Assembly (NCBI GenBank): GCA_029747015.1
Contig: JAKOGI010001353.1
Span: 62,001 to 126,000, forward strand
Source of the DNA: Carnegiea gigantea
Lineage: Eukaryota; Streptophyta; Magnoliopsida; Caryophyllales; Cactaceae
Reading direction: 5' to 3'
DNA: 64,000 nt
The notes beneath the pieces were generated by a model that saw only the letters and a list, made by a program, of their open reading frames with translations, made no database searches and was not told the DNA's origin. The position numbers and the translations under genes are program-made. Positions 25,118-37,529 of the stretch are shown here, in pieces. Each line of letters starts with the position of its first letter. Positions within the stretch are counted from its first letter, which is position 1.

Positions 25118-25229
25118 AGTTTTAGGTGTGTTTATTAAGCCATGAATATTTTCACTCTCAATGACCAAAGGAGTGGTCTCGATCGTGGGATTTGACCCAC
25201 CTTCCGCTAAGGAGGTGGTTCAAATTGTA
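25118..25229. other. Short flank between copia and LINE
   Basis: Right flank of the copia insertion, beginning with the target site AGTTT. No feature seen. A GTGGTTCAAA word near 25206 is B-box-like but has no matching A-box. Confidence 0.5.
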
Positions 25230-27392
25230 TTATAGGCATGAGAAAATATTCTTTGTCTGCATTTCCTTTTCATCCCCTATATCTTCTCCTACCGAGCGTG
25301 CTCACTTGATATATAAGTCTATACATAGATTACTTACCAATGTAAAAAATAACACACTCAATTATGTGCAGAAGGGTGTACATATGCATGATCAAGAATA
25401 CTTAACTAAAAAAGAGGTCGGCATGGCATTTATTGAATTCACAAGAACCTTATGGGATTTTCTCATCAGGCACAATCTCTAAAGCCTCCATGGGTGGCTA
25501 ATGGGCCAGTTTTTTCATATTCTCAATAGCAAATACTTGCTCCTTTAACAAGAGGAAATCAAGGAAGCTCTTTTTAGCATTGAAAATAATAAGGCTCTCG
25601 AGTTAGATGACTACACTATGGGATTCGATAAAGAAGACTTAGACATCATTGAAGATGACATTAGCGAAGCTATCCCAACTCTTTTCAATAATGGGAAAAT
25701 GTGTAAGCAAATCAATAGCACTTTGATCACTCTTGTAGCAGAAAAGCCAACTGCTTCTAGGGTAACTAAGTTCATGCCTATAGCACTTTGCAATGTCTTA
25801 ATTATCAGTCATCTCTAAAGTGCTTGCTACCAGATCACAATAGGTCTTGCCTAACCTTAGTAGTATGTGCTAAAATGCATTTGTGAAGGCTAGACTTATT
25901 TCAGATAATATAATGCTAGGCCACCTACTATTCAAACATTACAAGAGGAAATATATTTCTCCCCGAGCTATGATCAAGAAAAATATGCAAAAAGGCTTAT
26001 GATACTGTGAATTGGGGGGGTTCTTAAGTGTTAGTAAGTTAGGGCAAAATCAATGGCAGAAGAAGAGAAATAACACTGTCTCGTGGTATATCACTGTCTT
26101 GAAAGCGAATTCGACTCGACCAAGATGCAAATCAAATCAATTGATCGCTCCCCAAGGTTAACACAGTGAGTTTCTGAACACATGCACTCGTGGCCAAGGA
26201 CTTGGAACAAGCAGTGTATCAATTGCCTAGGAAAAGGAGAGAGAGCAGTAGAAGAGGATAAGAGAAGAGAGATGTGTTTGTTGTGTGTCTTCTACAGCTG
26301 AAGAGAGCCAGAATTTATAGGTGAAGAAATGCCATTGGAGTGGAGAGAAAATAGCTGGAAAAAAGGAGAGCCTTATGACTTATTCGATATAGTTGTTGAA
26401 GCCTTGCTAAACATGGCCATTTGACTGCTACAAATAGCTTCTATTGGAGCAAAATGTGGAGAAAAATCAGGGCACAATTGCTGACCAGAAATGCCAACGG
26501 ACAAAAATAAAAGCTTTTTTCTCCAAAAAGATTAACAAAAGAGGCCCAAGCTTAGCCCACGGCCACGCCACGCTTGGCCCAAGTCGGGTGGGAGGCACGC
26601 ACGCATGTGTTAGTCACCCTCTCTCCACACAACTAGAAGAACCAGGCCCAGTGTTATTGAACAAGTCCAAAGAAGAAAGGTAAAGATAAACCCCACTCTA
26701 ACTCTCAAAATCACCTATGTAGGACTAAAGAGGATGGGAAAGGCAAGGGGCTAGTGAAATGCTATTATACACAACATTAAGTCCTCTCCTTTGACTTTTG
26801 GGTTTCGTGAGCATTTTTAAAGCTTGTTATGGCCTGTGTGTATATACGTTCTTTTTCTGTGAGTACCCCCCTATGATTTCTTCCCTAGTGCCCATGGTCT
26901 AAGGCAAGGGGACCCTTTGTTCCCCTTACTTGTTTGTCATTTGTATGGAAATACTATCTCAAGGGTTGGAGTTAGCTACAAAGAACAAATTATTCCAGTT
27001 TTGTACGAAGGTTCAATTATGTCATCTAGTCTTTGGAGATGACTTGTTATTGTCCTTAAGAGGTGTTTTGTCATCAATACAAGTTCTCTATGAGTGCTTA
27101 CAGCAATTTGGTATGATTTTAGGACTTTAATCGAACAATAACAAGTCATAAGTTTATTTTGGCGCAGTTCTACCAGCTAAGCAGCAAACTATACTTTCGC
27201 AAACTAGTTTTGCCCAGTAAATCTTCCCTTTCAGGCATCTTGGGCTTCCCTTAACCACCAAAAGGTTATCACACTAGCTTTGCCAATCTCTCATTGATAA
27301 AATCAAGCAAAATGTTTGTTCTTGGACTGCTTGAGAACTTTCATATGCTAGTAGACAATTTCGGATTCAGTCTATGCTCACTGGTATCATTT
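25230..27392 (+). mobile_element. L1-type LINE fragment, interrupted by a solo LTR and cut by element 3
   Basis: The plus strand reads as a plant L1 reverse transcriptase in several frames. First, TLNYVQKGVHMHDQEYLTKKE and AFIEFTRTLWDF (25340-25470). Then NNKALELDDYTMGFDKED, KQINSTLITLVAEKP, FMPIALCNVL and a YDTVNW-type end at 26016. After the inserted solo LTR it resumes as GLRQGDPLFPLL with FVICMEILSQGLEL. It has HLVFGDDLLL where the RT catalytic (F/Y)xDD belongs (27020-27050), then LGFPLTTKRLS and LIDKIKQNVCSWTA. The endonuclease half and the 3' tail are missing. Confidence 0.85.
26029..26776 (-). mobile_element. Solo LTR (748 bp) in the LINE, TSD TTAAG
   Basis: Begins TGTTAGTAAGTTAGGGC and ends TATTATACACAACA, flanked on both sides by TTAAG (26024-26028 and 26777-26781). 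Removing it rejoins the LINE reading. No internal region is present, so it looks like a solo LTR left by LTR-LTR recombination. Read on the minus strand it starts TGTTGTGTATAATAG and has a TATAAATT word near 26317, which favours minus orientation. Confidence 0.85.
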
Positions 27393-30300
27393 TGTTATGG
27401 TCTTTTTGTTTCGATTTCTACAAGTATACGGTTTATCATTATAACACTTATAGGTGTCAATCCATAGGAGTGTACTGTGAAATTAAATTGCTAATACATC
27501 GAATTGACTAACAAAGAAGCAGACGATAATAACAATTTAATCACAATAAAACTAAAGCAATCAAAAGAATGAAGAACAGAATCCTAAAATTATCCTTAAA
27601 TGAAATCCATAAGCTTGGCAGAACAGAAGAAGAGCAAGATCAACAGCGCAGAAAAATGACAACAGATACATAACTTAGAACGAAACTTCAAATGATTCCA
27701 TCAACCTAAAATCGAAATCAAAAACTTGAATTTCATGACCCACAAAAACCGAATATTTCCACACTAAACTCTTGAGTCTTGGAGTTGAATTTGAAACAAA
27801 CTCAGAATGAGGGAAAGAAACTAAAATCAACTACTGTCGCCTACTATCTATCCGTCTTTAAACTGAATTTTTTTCACTTTTGTAGCCTCCAGTTGACTTT
27901 TCATCATCCTTCAATTGTTCAATTAATCCTCACTTAATCCCCTTTGTAACCAATCTTATGATTGCTCCAATTAATGCCCACCTTCTTGGGAGAACAAAAT
28001 GGATTGAAGATGCTAATATGGTTTAATTGATGAATGGATTTAAGAAGAGAGAGATAAATGTAGTCATGGTTTATTGTGGGGAGATGAAGACCGAGGCTGT
28101 GGGCGTGTGAGGACCGAAGAGGAAGAAGGAAAGATGGGGAGGGGGCGGTTTCTGGGAATCACTTGACAAGCACATGCCAAGTAAATGAAGAAAAGAAAAA
28201 GGAGTAGTTGGGCGTGTGTGCCGCGGCCTGGAAAAGGAGAACAGGCCCGAAGACTGGCTGGACCGGCCTATAAGAGAGAAAGAAAAGGTGAGGCCAGGCA
28301 GCGTTCGGCCGCAGCTGTAGGAACGCCTAGACAGGCCCACGCGTGAAGTAAGGGAAAGAAAAGAGAGCGGGAGTTACCTAGGAAAGGAAGGGGCGGACTG
28401 GGCCAGGGAAAAGAAAAGGGACCGGCCCAGTTGGGGGAGAAGAGAAAGAGTGAAGGAAGGCCCATCTTTGGGATTGGGCCGCTAAGCTCGGATGGGCCGC
28501 TGGGCTTAGATCTTTCGTCTTCTTTTTAGTTTGATCCAAAACTTCTCTTGGGCATTATTTATTATTTTTCCCAAGTTTTTCCAATTCCTACAAAATGAAC
28601 AAAAACACTATTAAAGTCCTAATTTAATTATTTATTTCGAGCAATTATTAGACAATAAAAGGGTATAAAATGATATAATTTTAGGTTAAACAAATACCCT
28701 CACACCTAAGTTTCGCTCAGCCTCGAGTAAAATAAAAATAAAAATCCTAGAAAATAAAATAAAATTCTAACTCACTTTCATAGGAATTACGGAGGCACTT
28801 AGCATGTGTAACAAGCCCTTCAAATTATTAGGCTATCCCTAGTGGACGAGGAAGGTCTCGTGAGGGTTTATAGAAGGTGTACCCATAAAATCTATAAAAG
28901 AAAAACAAAAAAAGAAAATAGAAAATGAAAAATCTTTTTGATTTTTTCTTTCAAATTATATATACAATATCGGGGAAAATACATACACATTCTAATGAAC
29001 CACATCACTCAAGTAACCAAAGCACTAGATCACATACAAACGCAATATACACATTAAGAAATCCCTAATCCCCACCAATGATATCTATACACGATCTTTC
29101 ATCCTACTTAAAAATTATGTACAAACATGACTGGTAGAACCTCACTTTAGGGGAAATGTGGAACACTCCCACTCATGTGTTCATAATATAATAAGGTTCA
29201 CTCAATTCTCTTCCAATGATACCCACTATCATAAGCTTAGTAAGATTCTTAATTCTCCACCACTAAAGTGCAATATGCAAAATAATAATCAAGAGGACTT
29301 TTCAGGGTTGTAATAGGGTTAAGGGTTAAGGGTAAGAGAGGGACAAATTATTTGGGAAATGATGAGCTAAAATCCATAGCTAATAAGCAACCAACACTTG
29401 CTCCGATTATGATGAGCGCACACTCTTTCAAAATGCAAAATAAGAACACACCCCAATTAAAATTGACCATTGGAAATGAGTATATAAGGATATATCAATG
29501 CCAAACACTCTTATTCACAACCTTTTTGGATTTCTTTTCTAGATTTTTTTTTCTTCACTTTTCCTTAAAAGCTTTTTTCAATTGTTTTTTCACTTTTCCT
29601 GCTTTTTTTTTTCCCCAAGAAGCGGATGAATGAATGGCATGTACAAGAACAATACAACTCAATTCCAAATGGTCACCATGCTACATTCCCAAACATAACC
29701 CAAATCAACACCAATTACATAAAATGCCCAAGAGTTACCCACCAAATAATAAAGTGTTGCCTTACTAGCCTTTGCTTAGAGGTAGGAAAATGTGCTTAGG
29801 CCAAGAGCTAAAATGAAGGGTTCACAAAAAAGGGTCAAATCTCAAAAGGGATAACACAAGGGTAAAACATTTCAAACAAAGGTAGCAATTTCGCTATATG
29901 TAGTTCTCAAAAACAAATAATGCCTCGATCATATTATCATAATGCACATTCTAAATGTGGTTTCAAAGAGAACCAAAGCAAGTTCTAGATATGTAATCAT
30001 GGAAGAGACACACATGAAAGAAAAATGTGAGGCTAAATTGATGAATTAGTACATAAGGCTAAAAATCTCACAAGTTCATTTACCATAGTCCAACTTGCTT
30101 AAATAGTATTGGGGGTTAGGATTGTATACAAATATCATACTTTGGACTGAAGTTCTATCAATGCACACCACATCTATATACAGCCTAATATTAAGGTACA
30201 AGAGAACATAGTCAATTGGAAACGGCACATATATTCCCAAAAATCTTTTTGAATTTTTAAATTTTTCCAGTTTTTTAAAAATAGTTTTCAAAGGTTTCCC

Positions 30301-30459
30301 CACCCCTCCACCTAAATCTCACAATGCCCTTATTGGGAGTGAAAAGAAACATAAAATAGAAAATAAAAAATAAAAAGGAAAACAAATATACAAAAAGAAA
30401 ACAACAGAACCAAAATAAAGCAACGAATATATACAATAGAAGGCAAAATAAAAACAGAA
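27393..30459 (-). mobile_element. Gag-only LTR retrotransposon family, element 3: 3' LTR plus 3' internal half, truncated
   Basis: The LTR at 27393-28692 (about 1.3 kb) begins TGTTATGG and ends GGTTAAACA. It carries the family signature ACAAGTATACGGTTTATCAT near its start. The internal part follows with the pre-tract hairpin (28711-28732) and the internal purine motif (about 30299-30342). The sequence stops at 30459, before gag would be reached and with no second LTR. The cut coincides with the start of the second duplication copy, so it is a rearrangement breakpoint. It sits in the LINE after CATTT. Confidence 0.85.
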
Positions 30460-30470
30460 ACTAGAGACAT

Positions 30471-31932
30471 GTGGAGAGTTTTGCCCTTTCCTTTACCCCT
30501 ACATCCTCTCCATGCCTTCCCCTACTAGGATGATAACTCATGAGATATGGCCCCTGGTGGGCGTACTCACGCATCCACAAAACAAACAAACAAGAACGGA
30601 AAATGAAAATGAAAGGTATGTTTACTACAATAAGTAAGTGTTTCTCTCTATCAAATCCAAGTAAGGATTAAGGGAGAAAATTTTAAAGTGAGAATAATGG
30701 GCTTCAAAGGCTAGCTCTTGAACCAAGATGAGAAATTAGTTTAATTTACAAATAAGGTTGGTTAGCCAATAGTCTATCTAACACCCGACCTACTAGTTAA
30801 GACATTAGAAAAAATTTTAAAACAGACCTTGAGTCCAGTGCTTGTCTATCAACAAAGACACACAAAGAAAGAATGATGGATTTCAAGATTATTTGTTTTG
30901 TCTCACGGAGATGGAAAGGTTATAATCATGTTACTATTGTTAGCATGAAATATGATCACGAGTTTAACGAGAACATTAACTTTTTAAGGGAGAAAAATAT
31001 TACTTTTTTTAGACTCAAGTGAGGACAATAATTTTTGAAATTTTAATAATCTACTTTTACAGCCCCAAAAACAACATATTTTAAAATATTAACCTGCTAT
31101 TATACTCATAAAATGGTTGGGGGATATAAGAAAAAAAAAAATGAGTTGACTTGGCCTCATCGATCTAAAACATCAACTGACATGCACACAATTATGAAAA
31201 GAAACTCAAACAATGTCCATGCAGTTTATTATTCAAAACACATGAAGATGCTGACCTAAAAGGCATACGCAAGCTTAGAAAAAATGTCCTATTATGGATG
31301 GATTAAATTTGATGGAGACTTCAGGTAATGCTGGCTGCCGCTTTCGATCATTGAGAATGCTAATGCGACTTTGCCCATGCCTATGGTCAATTAGTTTTGT
31401 AATTTGTTTCATATGAAAAATATTGTTGAAGTGGCAATTGCCTATGGCAATCGTTTCTTATTGGAGATTAGACTTCATCCAAGCACTTTCAACATGTGTA
31501 ATGTGTCCACTACTTTCAGTGGCTCCTTTTCGTGTCAAATACATTTTAAGTTGAATCAGTTTGGGAAATGATTTTCAAAGTATTATAATGTTAAACATTT
31601 AAACAATGTTGGGTTTGAGGATTTGATCAAATTAAAAAAAAAAAAAATACAACTTCATGTTGTTTTTTGGTTTTTTGGTCGTCCTCCATTATCGAATTTA
31701 AATTGGCCAATCTCAAAAACAAACAAGGAAATGGTTACGCAAAGGGGCCCAAGAGAGAGGGGAAAAAAAAAACCCTTCATACGTCCTTATGTGAAAAGAA
31801 AATTTTCTTTTTTAATGGAGAAAGAAAAAATTGACTTCATCCATCTTCAAAATCTTGTGTTAAGTTGAAAATTATTATCCTCCAATTGTTATATAATCAA
31901 CCTAAGTGTAGAGGAATTCTGTACGCCAACAC
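30471..31932. repeat. Single copy of the 1.46-kb unit
   Basis: Homologous to the four units at 11973-17804 but visibly more different from all of them than they are from one another. It runs from GTGGAGAGTTTTGCCC to GCCAACAC. The tandem amplification in copy 1 therefore came after the segmental duplication. Confidence 0.9.
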
Positions 31933-33585
31933 GACCCAGACTAACAAAATACGGGATAGCCTCGCAATAAATGTGTGAATGTTATCAATCTGATTTGTTG
32001 CATCAAATTCTAGTATCTTTTCTTCCTTTCTAACGTTGCAATTTTTTTAAATGTTTCTTTCATGTTTTTTTTTCTTGTTAATCAAACAAATTAGTGGAAG
32101 TTCGATTTTCAATAAAAAAATTTTTCATCAAAGGCTATTCATTAAATAGAAGAAGTTATTGATTTATTATTGTTTGCCTTCCTATTCTTTTTCTATTTTC
32201 TAACTTTTTTTGAATAAAAAGATATTCAATCTGCCAAATTAAGTTTGGTGTTCACAAAATAAATCTATTGTTCAGAAAAAGTCAAACTATTTTTTACAAA
32301 ACACTAACCTATAGTTCAGAAAATATATAAACTCATTGCTCACAAAATAAACTTATATTCTCTTAGTCAAAGTTTCAATAAATTCTAATCTTTACAAAAG
32401 GTTAACCTATTCTTCTCAAAACCTTAACTCACAAAATAAAGTTATTATTTATCAACAATTCTATTTTTTTTAAAGGAAAAATATATCTATCAGTCAAAGT
32501 TCCAAGAAGCTTCCATTGTTTGCAAAAAGCTGCCTAATTGTTAAGAAAATATTAACATGCTGTTCACAAAAATAAATATGTTATTCACAAAATATAAACC
32601 CAATATGCACAAAATTGAGTTATACCCTAGCAATGTTCTATTGTTAACTTAAAAATCCTTAGTTTTTCATTTTTTAAAAAATATATATTCTATTATTCAA
32701 ACTTCGAATAAAAAAATGTTCAATTATTTACAAAAATATTTATGTGTTGTTTACAAACATTCACCTACAATTCAGAAAATATAAGCTGCTTGGCCGCAAA
32801 GTAGAATTTTATGCTACCAATGTTCTATTTTTCACCAAAATTTTATATTTTTAAAAAAATTTTCTATCAGTCAAAGTTTTAATTAAAAAAATATTCTGTT
32901 GTTCATAAAACGTTAACCCATTGTTCACAAACCATAAGCATCTAGCTCACAAAATATAAACCTATCATTCCAACTTCAACTATTGTGCATAAAACGTAAC
33001 CTATTGTGCATGAAAAGAGGGAAGTTAAATATAATTTGAATAATAAAAGCAATATGCTAAAAGAAAATAAAAGGAAAGATAAGAATAAAATAAAACATCA
33101 TGATCAATAAGAAATATGCAAACAAGAAAAAGAAGAAAGACCAATAAAATTAAATCATTCAAGAAATATCGTCGCCGATATTTTTTAAAAAAAAATAGAC
33201 TAATAAAATCAAAGAATTACGTTACAAAAAAACGAAAAGAAAAAAAAGACATCTAAAATTAAAGCATACTACATTACTACTAGCTATTTTCGAACATGTG
33301 ACCATCGCATCAACGAAAGTTACCATTACCACTGCTCCAACAACTTTCGAGAGATTGTGTTTGCCATCATCCCGCCTATAAAAGTACCACACATCTAATG
33401 ACCCGGCGTACCTTTTTTTTTTTTTTTGATCAACAGGCATACCATGTTCTGTCTGCCCAAGTTCATAATGTAATTTGTCATTATTCTCTTCAAAAAAGGC
33501 CTTTCCATCCTTATTTTTCTGAACATAGGAAGATCTTTTAATGAATTTGCTTTTGTACTAAATTATTTTTCAAAATCCTGAGTTT
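31933..33585. other. Sister of the AT-rich flank at 17805-19434; no gene
   Basis: Same order of features as the copy-1 flank: degenerate TTCACAAAAT minisatellite at about 32240-32960, a purine-rich run, then CATACCATGTTCTGTCTGCC just before the copia LTR. No coding capacity seen. Confidence 0.75.
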
Positions 33586-33908
33586 TGTTAGCAAAAATCA
33601 AAGCAGTAGGTTAAGTTATTAATATACTTTGTGCTCTTGTCAAAGTTGGTGGAAGTTTGATGACACATCTTTGTCATTGTCAAATGTTAGTAAGAGATTG
33701 CTGAAATATTTTATTAGTTTTTGAATTGAATTCTCCCCCTCTTTTCCTATGCATATGCACGGTTGAGAGAGGCTTTTTTAGGCCAAGAAAATTCAGCCAA
33801 AACACATAAAGCAAATAGGAAAAACCAACTTCACTATCCTCCTTTTACATGCCTAAAACCATAAAGGACTTAGCTTTAAACACATGATCATTAACCCTTA
33901 ATATAAAC

Positions 33909-34626
33909 TGCTGTGATTTCCTGCAAGTATATGATTTATCATTGTATAACTTACGAGTGTTATCCTCAGGGATGACTGTGAATTTAGATTATCAAAAATT
34001 TCTGATTCAAACTAGAAGCATTCCAACCTGATTTCCAAAAGAAAATTAGAGTACCTAAATCGCTGAACTATAGCACTTAAAGAGGTTGCAAAAAAATAAT
34101 TTAGCAAAAACAGACACCATATCCAAATAAGTGCAACCAACTAACACTTAGCTGAAATTAACCAACCAAATCTCTCTGTGGCTGCTGGGTAGAACGAGCG
34201 TATTGATGATTCTGCACCAAGCTTTTCAATTTCCACACAAGGAAACAAACCCAAAATTCAACTATAGCAACTATAAACTATAATCTAATCTCTCTTAAAT
34301 TGTAATTATCAAATGTTGAATCTTCGAATGCAACAAACTCGGAATCGAACAATGAAAAAAAATGAAAGCAAATTAATTGTGATGAAACTCAGATGTTATA
34401 CAAACTGAAAGCAAAGAAGAATGATGAAGACTCTTAACAGTCATCTACTTTGCCACTCTACTCTACTCCTAATCTGCTTCTCATCTCTCCTCCAACTCCT
34501 CTGTTTCGATGCCCCATAAAAAATGCCTCAGCCCACTTCGTCACCTTCATTGCCCCCAAATAATTGCTTCATTCATACCTTGAAACTGTTGGATTTATGA
34601 TGGTAATGATGATAGCAATTGATGGT

Positions 34627-34672
<46 letters not shown>

Positions 34673-35266
34673 ACGGGTGGGAAGAAAGGTGAGAAGGCCC
34701 TCTATTCTATGTCGTCTGCTTTCCAGTCCTTCATGGTTGCAAACAGTCAGAAGACAAAACGAAGAAGAAGTGGTGAAGGGATGGGAGGGCTGCGTATGCA
34801 TCACATGCATGGCATGTGGCTCTACATGAGAAAGGATCTTTCGGGCTGGACTGGGAAAAGAAGGGAACTAAATTGGGCCAGGGAAAGGAGAAGAATGGAC
34901 TGGACCAAGGGAAAAAAAGAAAGGAAAAGAAAAAGAGAGAGAGCCGATCTGGGCGCAGTTGCTGAGGACTGAAGTGGGCCTGGCCCACACAGGAGAAGAA
35001 GAAAGGGACAAAAAAGAAGAGAAGGGGGGAAACGCTAGGCTGGTCTACTGGGCTCGAGAGACTGGGCTTTGGTTTTGGGTCGTTGGGTTTATCTGGACCG
35101 GGGAAAGAATAATCCAATGCTTCTCTTAAGCTTTATTTATCATTTTCTCAAGTTTTTCCAATTCCTGCAAAATGAACAAAAATGTTATTAAAATTCTAAT
35201 TAACCAATTTATTTTAATTATTAGATAATTTAAGGGTGTAGAATATCATAATTTATGGTTGAACAA
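33909..35266 (-). repeat. 3' LTR of element 4
   Basis: Pairs with 37530-38858. It contains (GA)n at 34629-34670 and a cluster of TGGGCC/GGCCCA words at about 34850-35090. Confidence 0.9.
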
Positions 35267-36394
35267 ATACTCCCACACCTAAGTTTTACTCGTTTTCGAG
35301 CAAAACAAAACTAAAAATCCTAGAAAAAGAAAAACAAATAAATTCTAACTCACTTTTGTAGGAATCACGGTCGTACTTAGCGCGTGCAGCAAGCCCTTTA
35401 AACCCCTAGGTTATCCCTAGTGGACGAGTAAGGTCTCGTGAGGGTTTGCAAAAGATATACCCAAAAAATCTATAAAAGAAAACATAAACAGAAACTCGAA
35501 AATCTTTTTTTGGTTTTTTTCTCAAAAATTAATATGTACAAAATTGGAAAAAGATATATACATATTCTAATCAGCTAAATCACCCATGTAGCAAAAATAT
35601 TAGTCTGCATATAAACAAAATGTACTCATTAAGGCTCTGTACCCCATGGATGACATCAAAGCACTAATTTTTCACCCCACTGTGCATTAAAACTTTGGAT
35701 TAATCCCAGTGCTCGTATGCTAGTGCATCAACATCTTAGGGCTTAGGTTTACCAGAATTAAACTCATTCCTACTTGACTGACGCAAACTATATTATTGAC
35801 TTATTAACATAGGAAGCAAGCTTTCTTAGTAGCAGTATTGCCTCAAAAGGTAACACCCAATAGCACGTGCCTCAAATGATAATGCCCAATAGCGCATGCC
35901 TCAAAGGGATACTTGTCATTCCTTATCTTATTTCATTTCATTTTCTTTTCTTTCATTTTCATTCTCATTTTTTCATTCTCATTTTTTTTTCTTCTTTTTT
36001 TTTTCCTGAATACAAATAAAAAACCAAAGTAATCATGTCAAAGGCTTTTTTTTTTTTTTTCCTGAATACAAACAAAAAACCAAAGTAATCATGTCAAAGG
36101 CAAGTGGGACAGCCAATAATGGAAAACTAAGATCCTAAGATAATGATGATATAATTATAAATTGGATTAGATATCAATAATGAATAATTGGGGTGAGAAT
36201 TAGGGCTTAGAATGACACACTAAGGTCAGAGACCTATCATGCACATCATGCTTACATACAAGCTAATAAGCAAAGCCCATGGGATTTAAACTGATTAGAA
36301 TAGCACGAACCCCCCCAAAAGAAAACAAAAATCTTTTTGAATTTTTCAAATTTTCAAAAAATTTTCAAAGTTTCCCCACCCCCACACCTAAATC
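35267..36394 (-). other. 3' untranslated part of element 4 with hairpin and polypurine tract
   Basis: Directly inside the LTR is, in element sense, GGTGTGGGAGTATT (polypurine tract), preceded by the hairpin TTTTGCTCG-AAAA-CGAGTAAAA (plus strand 35284-35305). About 1 kb of non-coding sequence shared with elements 3 and 5 follows, including a block around TAGGAATCACGG and CCCTAGTGGACGAG. It ends at a second purine motif (36372-36417). A 53-bp direct repeat lies at 36005-36101. Confidence 0.75.
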
Positions 36395-37015
36395 TCATAA
36401 TGTCCTCATTGGGAGTGAAAACAAACACAAACTAGAGTAAGACTCATTACAATTTTTCATACTTTGATTAAGACATTGAGAATATTCAGCAATTCTCATT
36501 TTTATTGTCTCTGACATTCTATCAGTCAATTCATTATTCATCTTTTCAACACTTGCACATTTAGCATCAACATAAGTACGATATGGACAAGTGTGAACAT
36601 CATGATCAGAAGAGTCACAACATTCACACAAAATAGGGGACACACAAGAATAAGAGGGGTCATGTGAATTCATAAAGTGATCATAAGGGTAAGGATTAGC
36701 ATGAAAAACAGACTCATTAGGAGTTGGGTATCCAAAATTATTTTTAGCTTGTTCAAACGCATAAGTATCCTAAGCTAATTTTTCAAAAAAAATCCCAAAC
36801 CTCTTCTTGAGTTTTAGTTAATAATCCTAGTACTCCTCCACGATAAATAGACTCAATATAACCCCAAGATGCAGAATTCAAACCCACATCGATGACCTCA
36901 CAAATTTTCTATTTTTGAAAATTGTGATTCAATTGAGCACGATAATCATTAAGTCGCAATAGATAGCTCCAACAAGGTTCATACTCATATTGTGGGAAAT
37001 TAAAAACTAGCATTC
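36395..37015 (-). pseudogene. gag-like remnant of element 4 with CCHC knuckle
   Basis: In element sense it reads MLVFNFPQYEYEPCWSYLLR then LNDYRAQLNHNFQK, stop, KICEVIDVGLN. GGVLGLLTKTQEEVWDFF and, after frame breaks, the 92-codon stretch beginning MNSHDPSYSCVSP follow. That stretch contains CECCDSSDHDVHTC, an exact C-x2-C-x4-H-x4-C zinc knuckle. The layout (capsid-like helices, then a CCHC) fits gag. The intact relative is at 58982-60700. At least three stops or shifts make it non-functional. Confidence 0.75.
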
Positions 37016-37506
37016 TTGAATCCTTTTTTCAATTTTAAGAATTTTTCAATGTTTTTTTGGACTTTCAAGTTTTTAATTTTTTTATTTTTTAGGAAAGAAA
37101 ATGCATTTAGGGCACTATTTACAAATTAATGACAAAAAAAAAAAAAACAAGAGAATCAAATAATTAAGTGAACAAGACAAAATAAACTAACAAAAATAAA
37201 ACTAAGGTACCAAAATAAAAGAAAGACCAAAAAGGCTAACACATCAAACAGTAACTTAATACAAAAAATAGAAAAGAAGCACACATACAAAGCATGTACA
37301 CCATTTTTTTTATGATCTTGTTTTTGGGATTTTTGATTTCTATTTTTTTCCCCTTTTCTTTCTTTTAAGCCACAAAAGAAAACAAGAAAGTGAATCAAAA
37401 CTATAAACACTATAAAAATAGAAAATAAGCAAAAATAAAACAAAAATACAAACACAAAGAAACTAAAAGAAAATAAGAAATAAAACTACACCTAAACAAC
37501 CTAATT

Positions 37507-37523
37507 CCCCGGCAACAGCGCCA
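37507..37523 (-). promoter_or_regulatory. Primer-binding site of element 4, tRNA-Asp type
   Basis: Plus strand CCCCGGCAACAGCGCCA differs at one base from the 3' end of plant tRNA-Asp(GUC). It abuts the 5' (right) LTR after six bases. Confidence 0.85.
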
Positions 37524-37529
37524 AAAATT

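Noticed and set aside
25160..25230. tRNA-like words in the flank before the LINE
   Set aside because: Only a B-box-like GTGGTTCAAA. No A-box at proper distance and no tail.
34595..34972. Arginine/glutamate-rich or serine/leucine-rich open frames in the element 4 LTR
   Set aside because: They come from the (GA)n tract and purine-rich LTR sequence. They have no family resemblance and are not conserved in the partner LTR.
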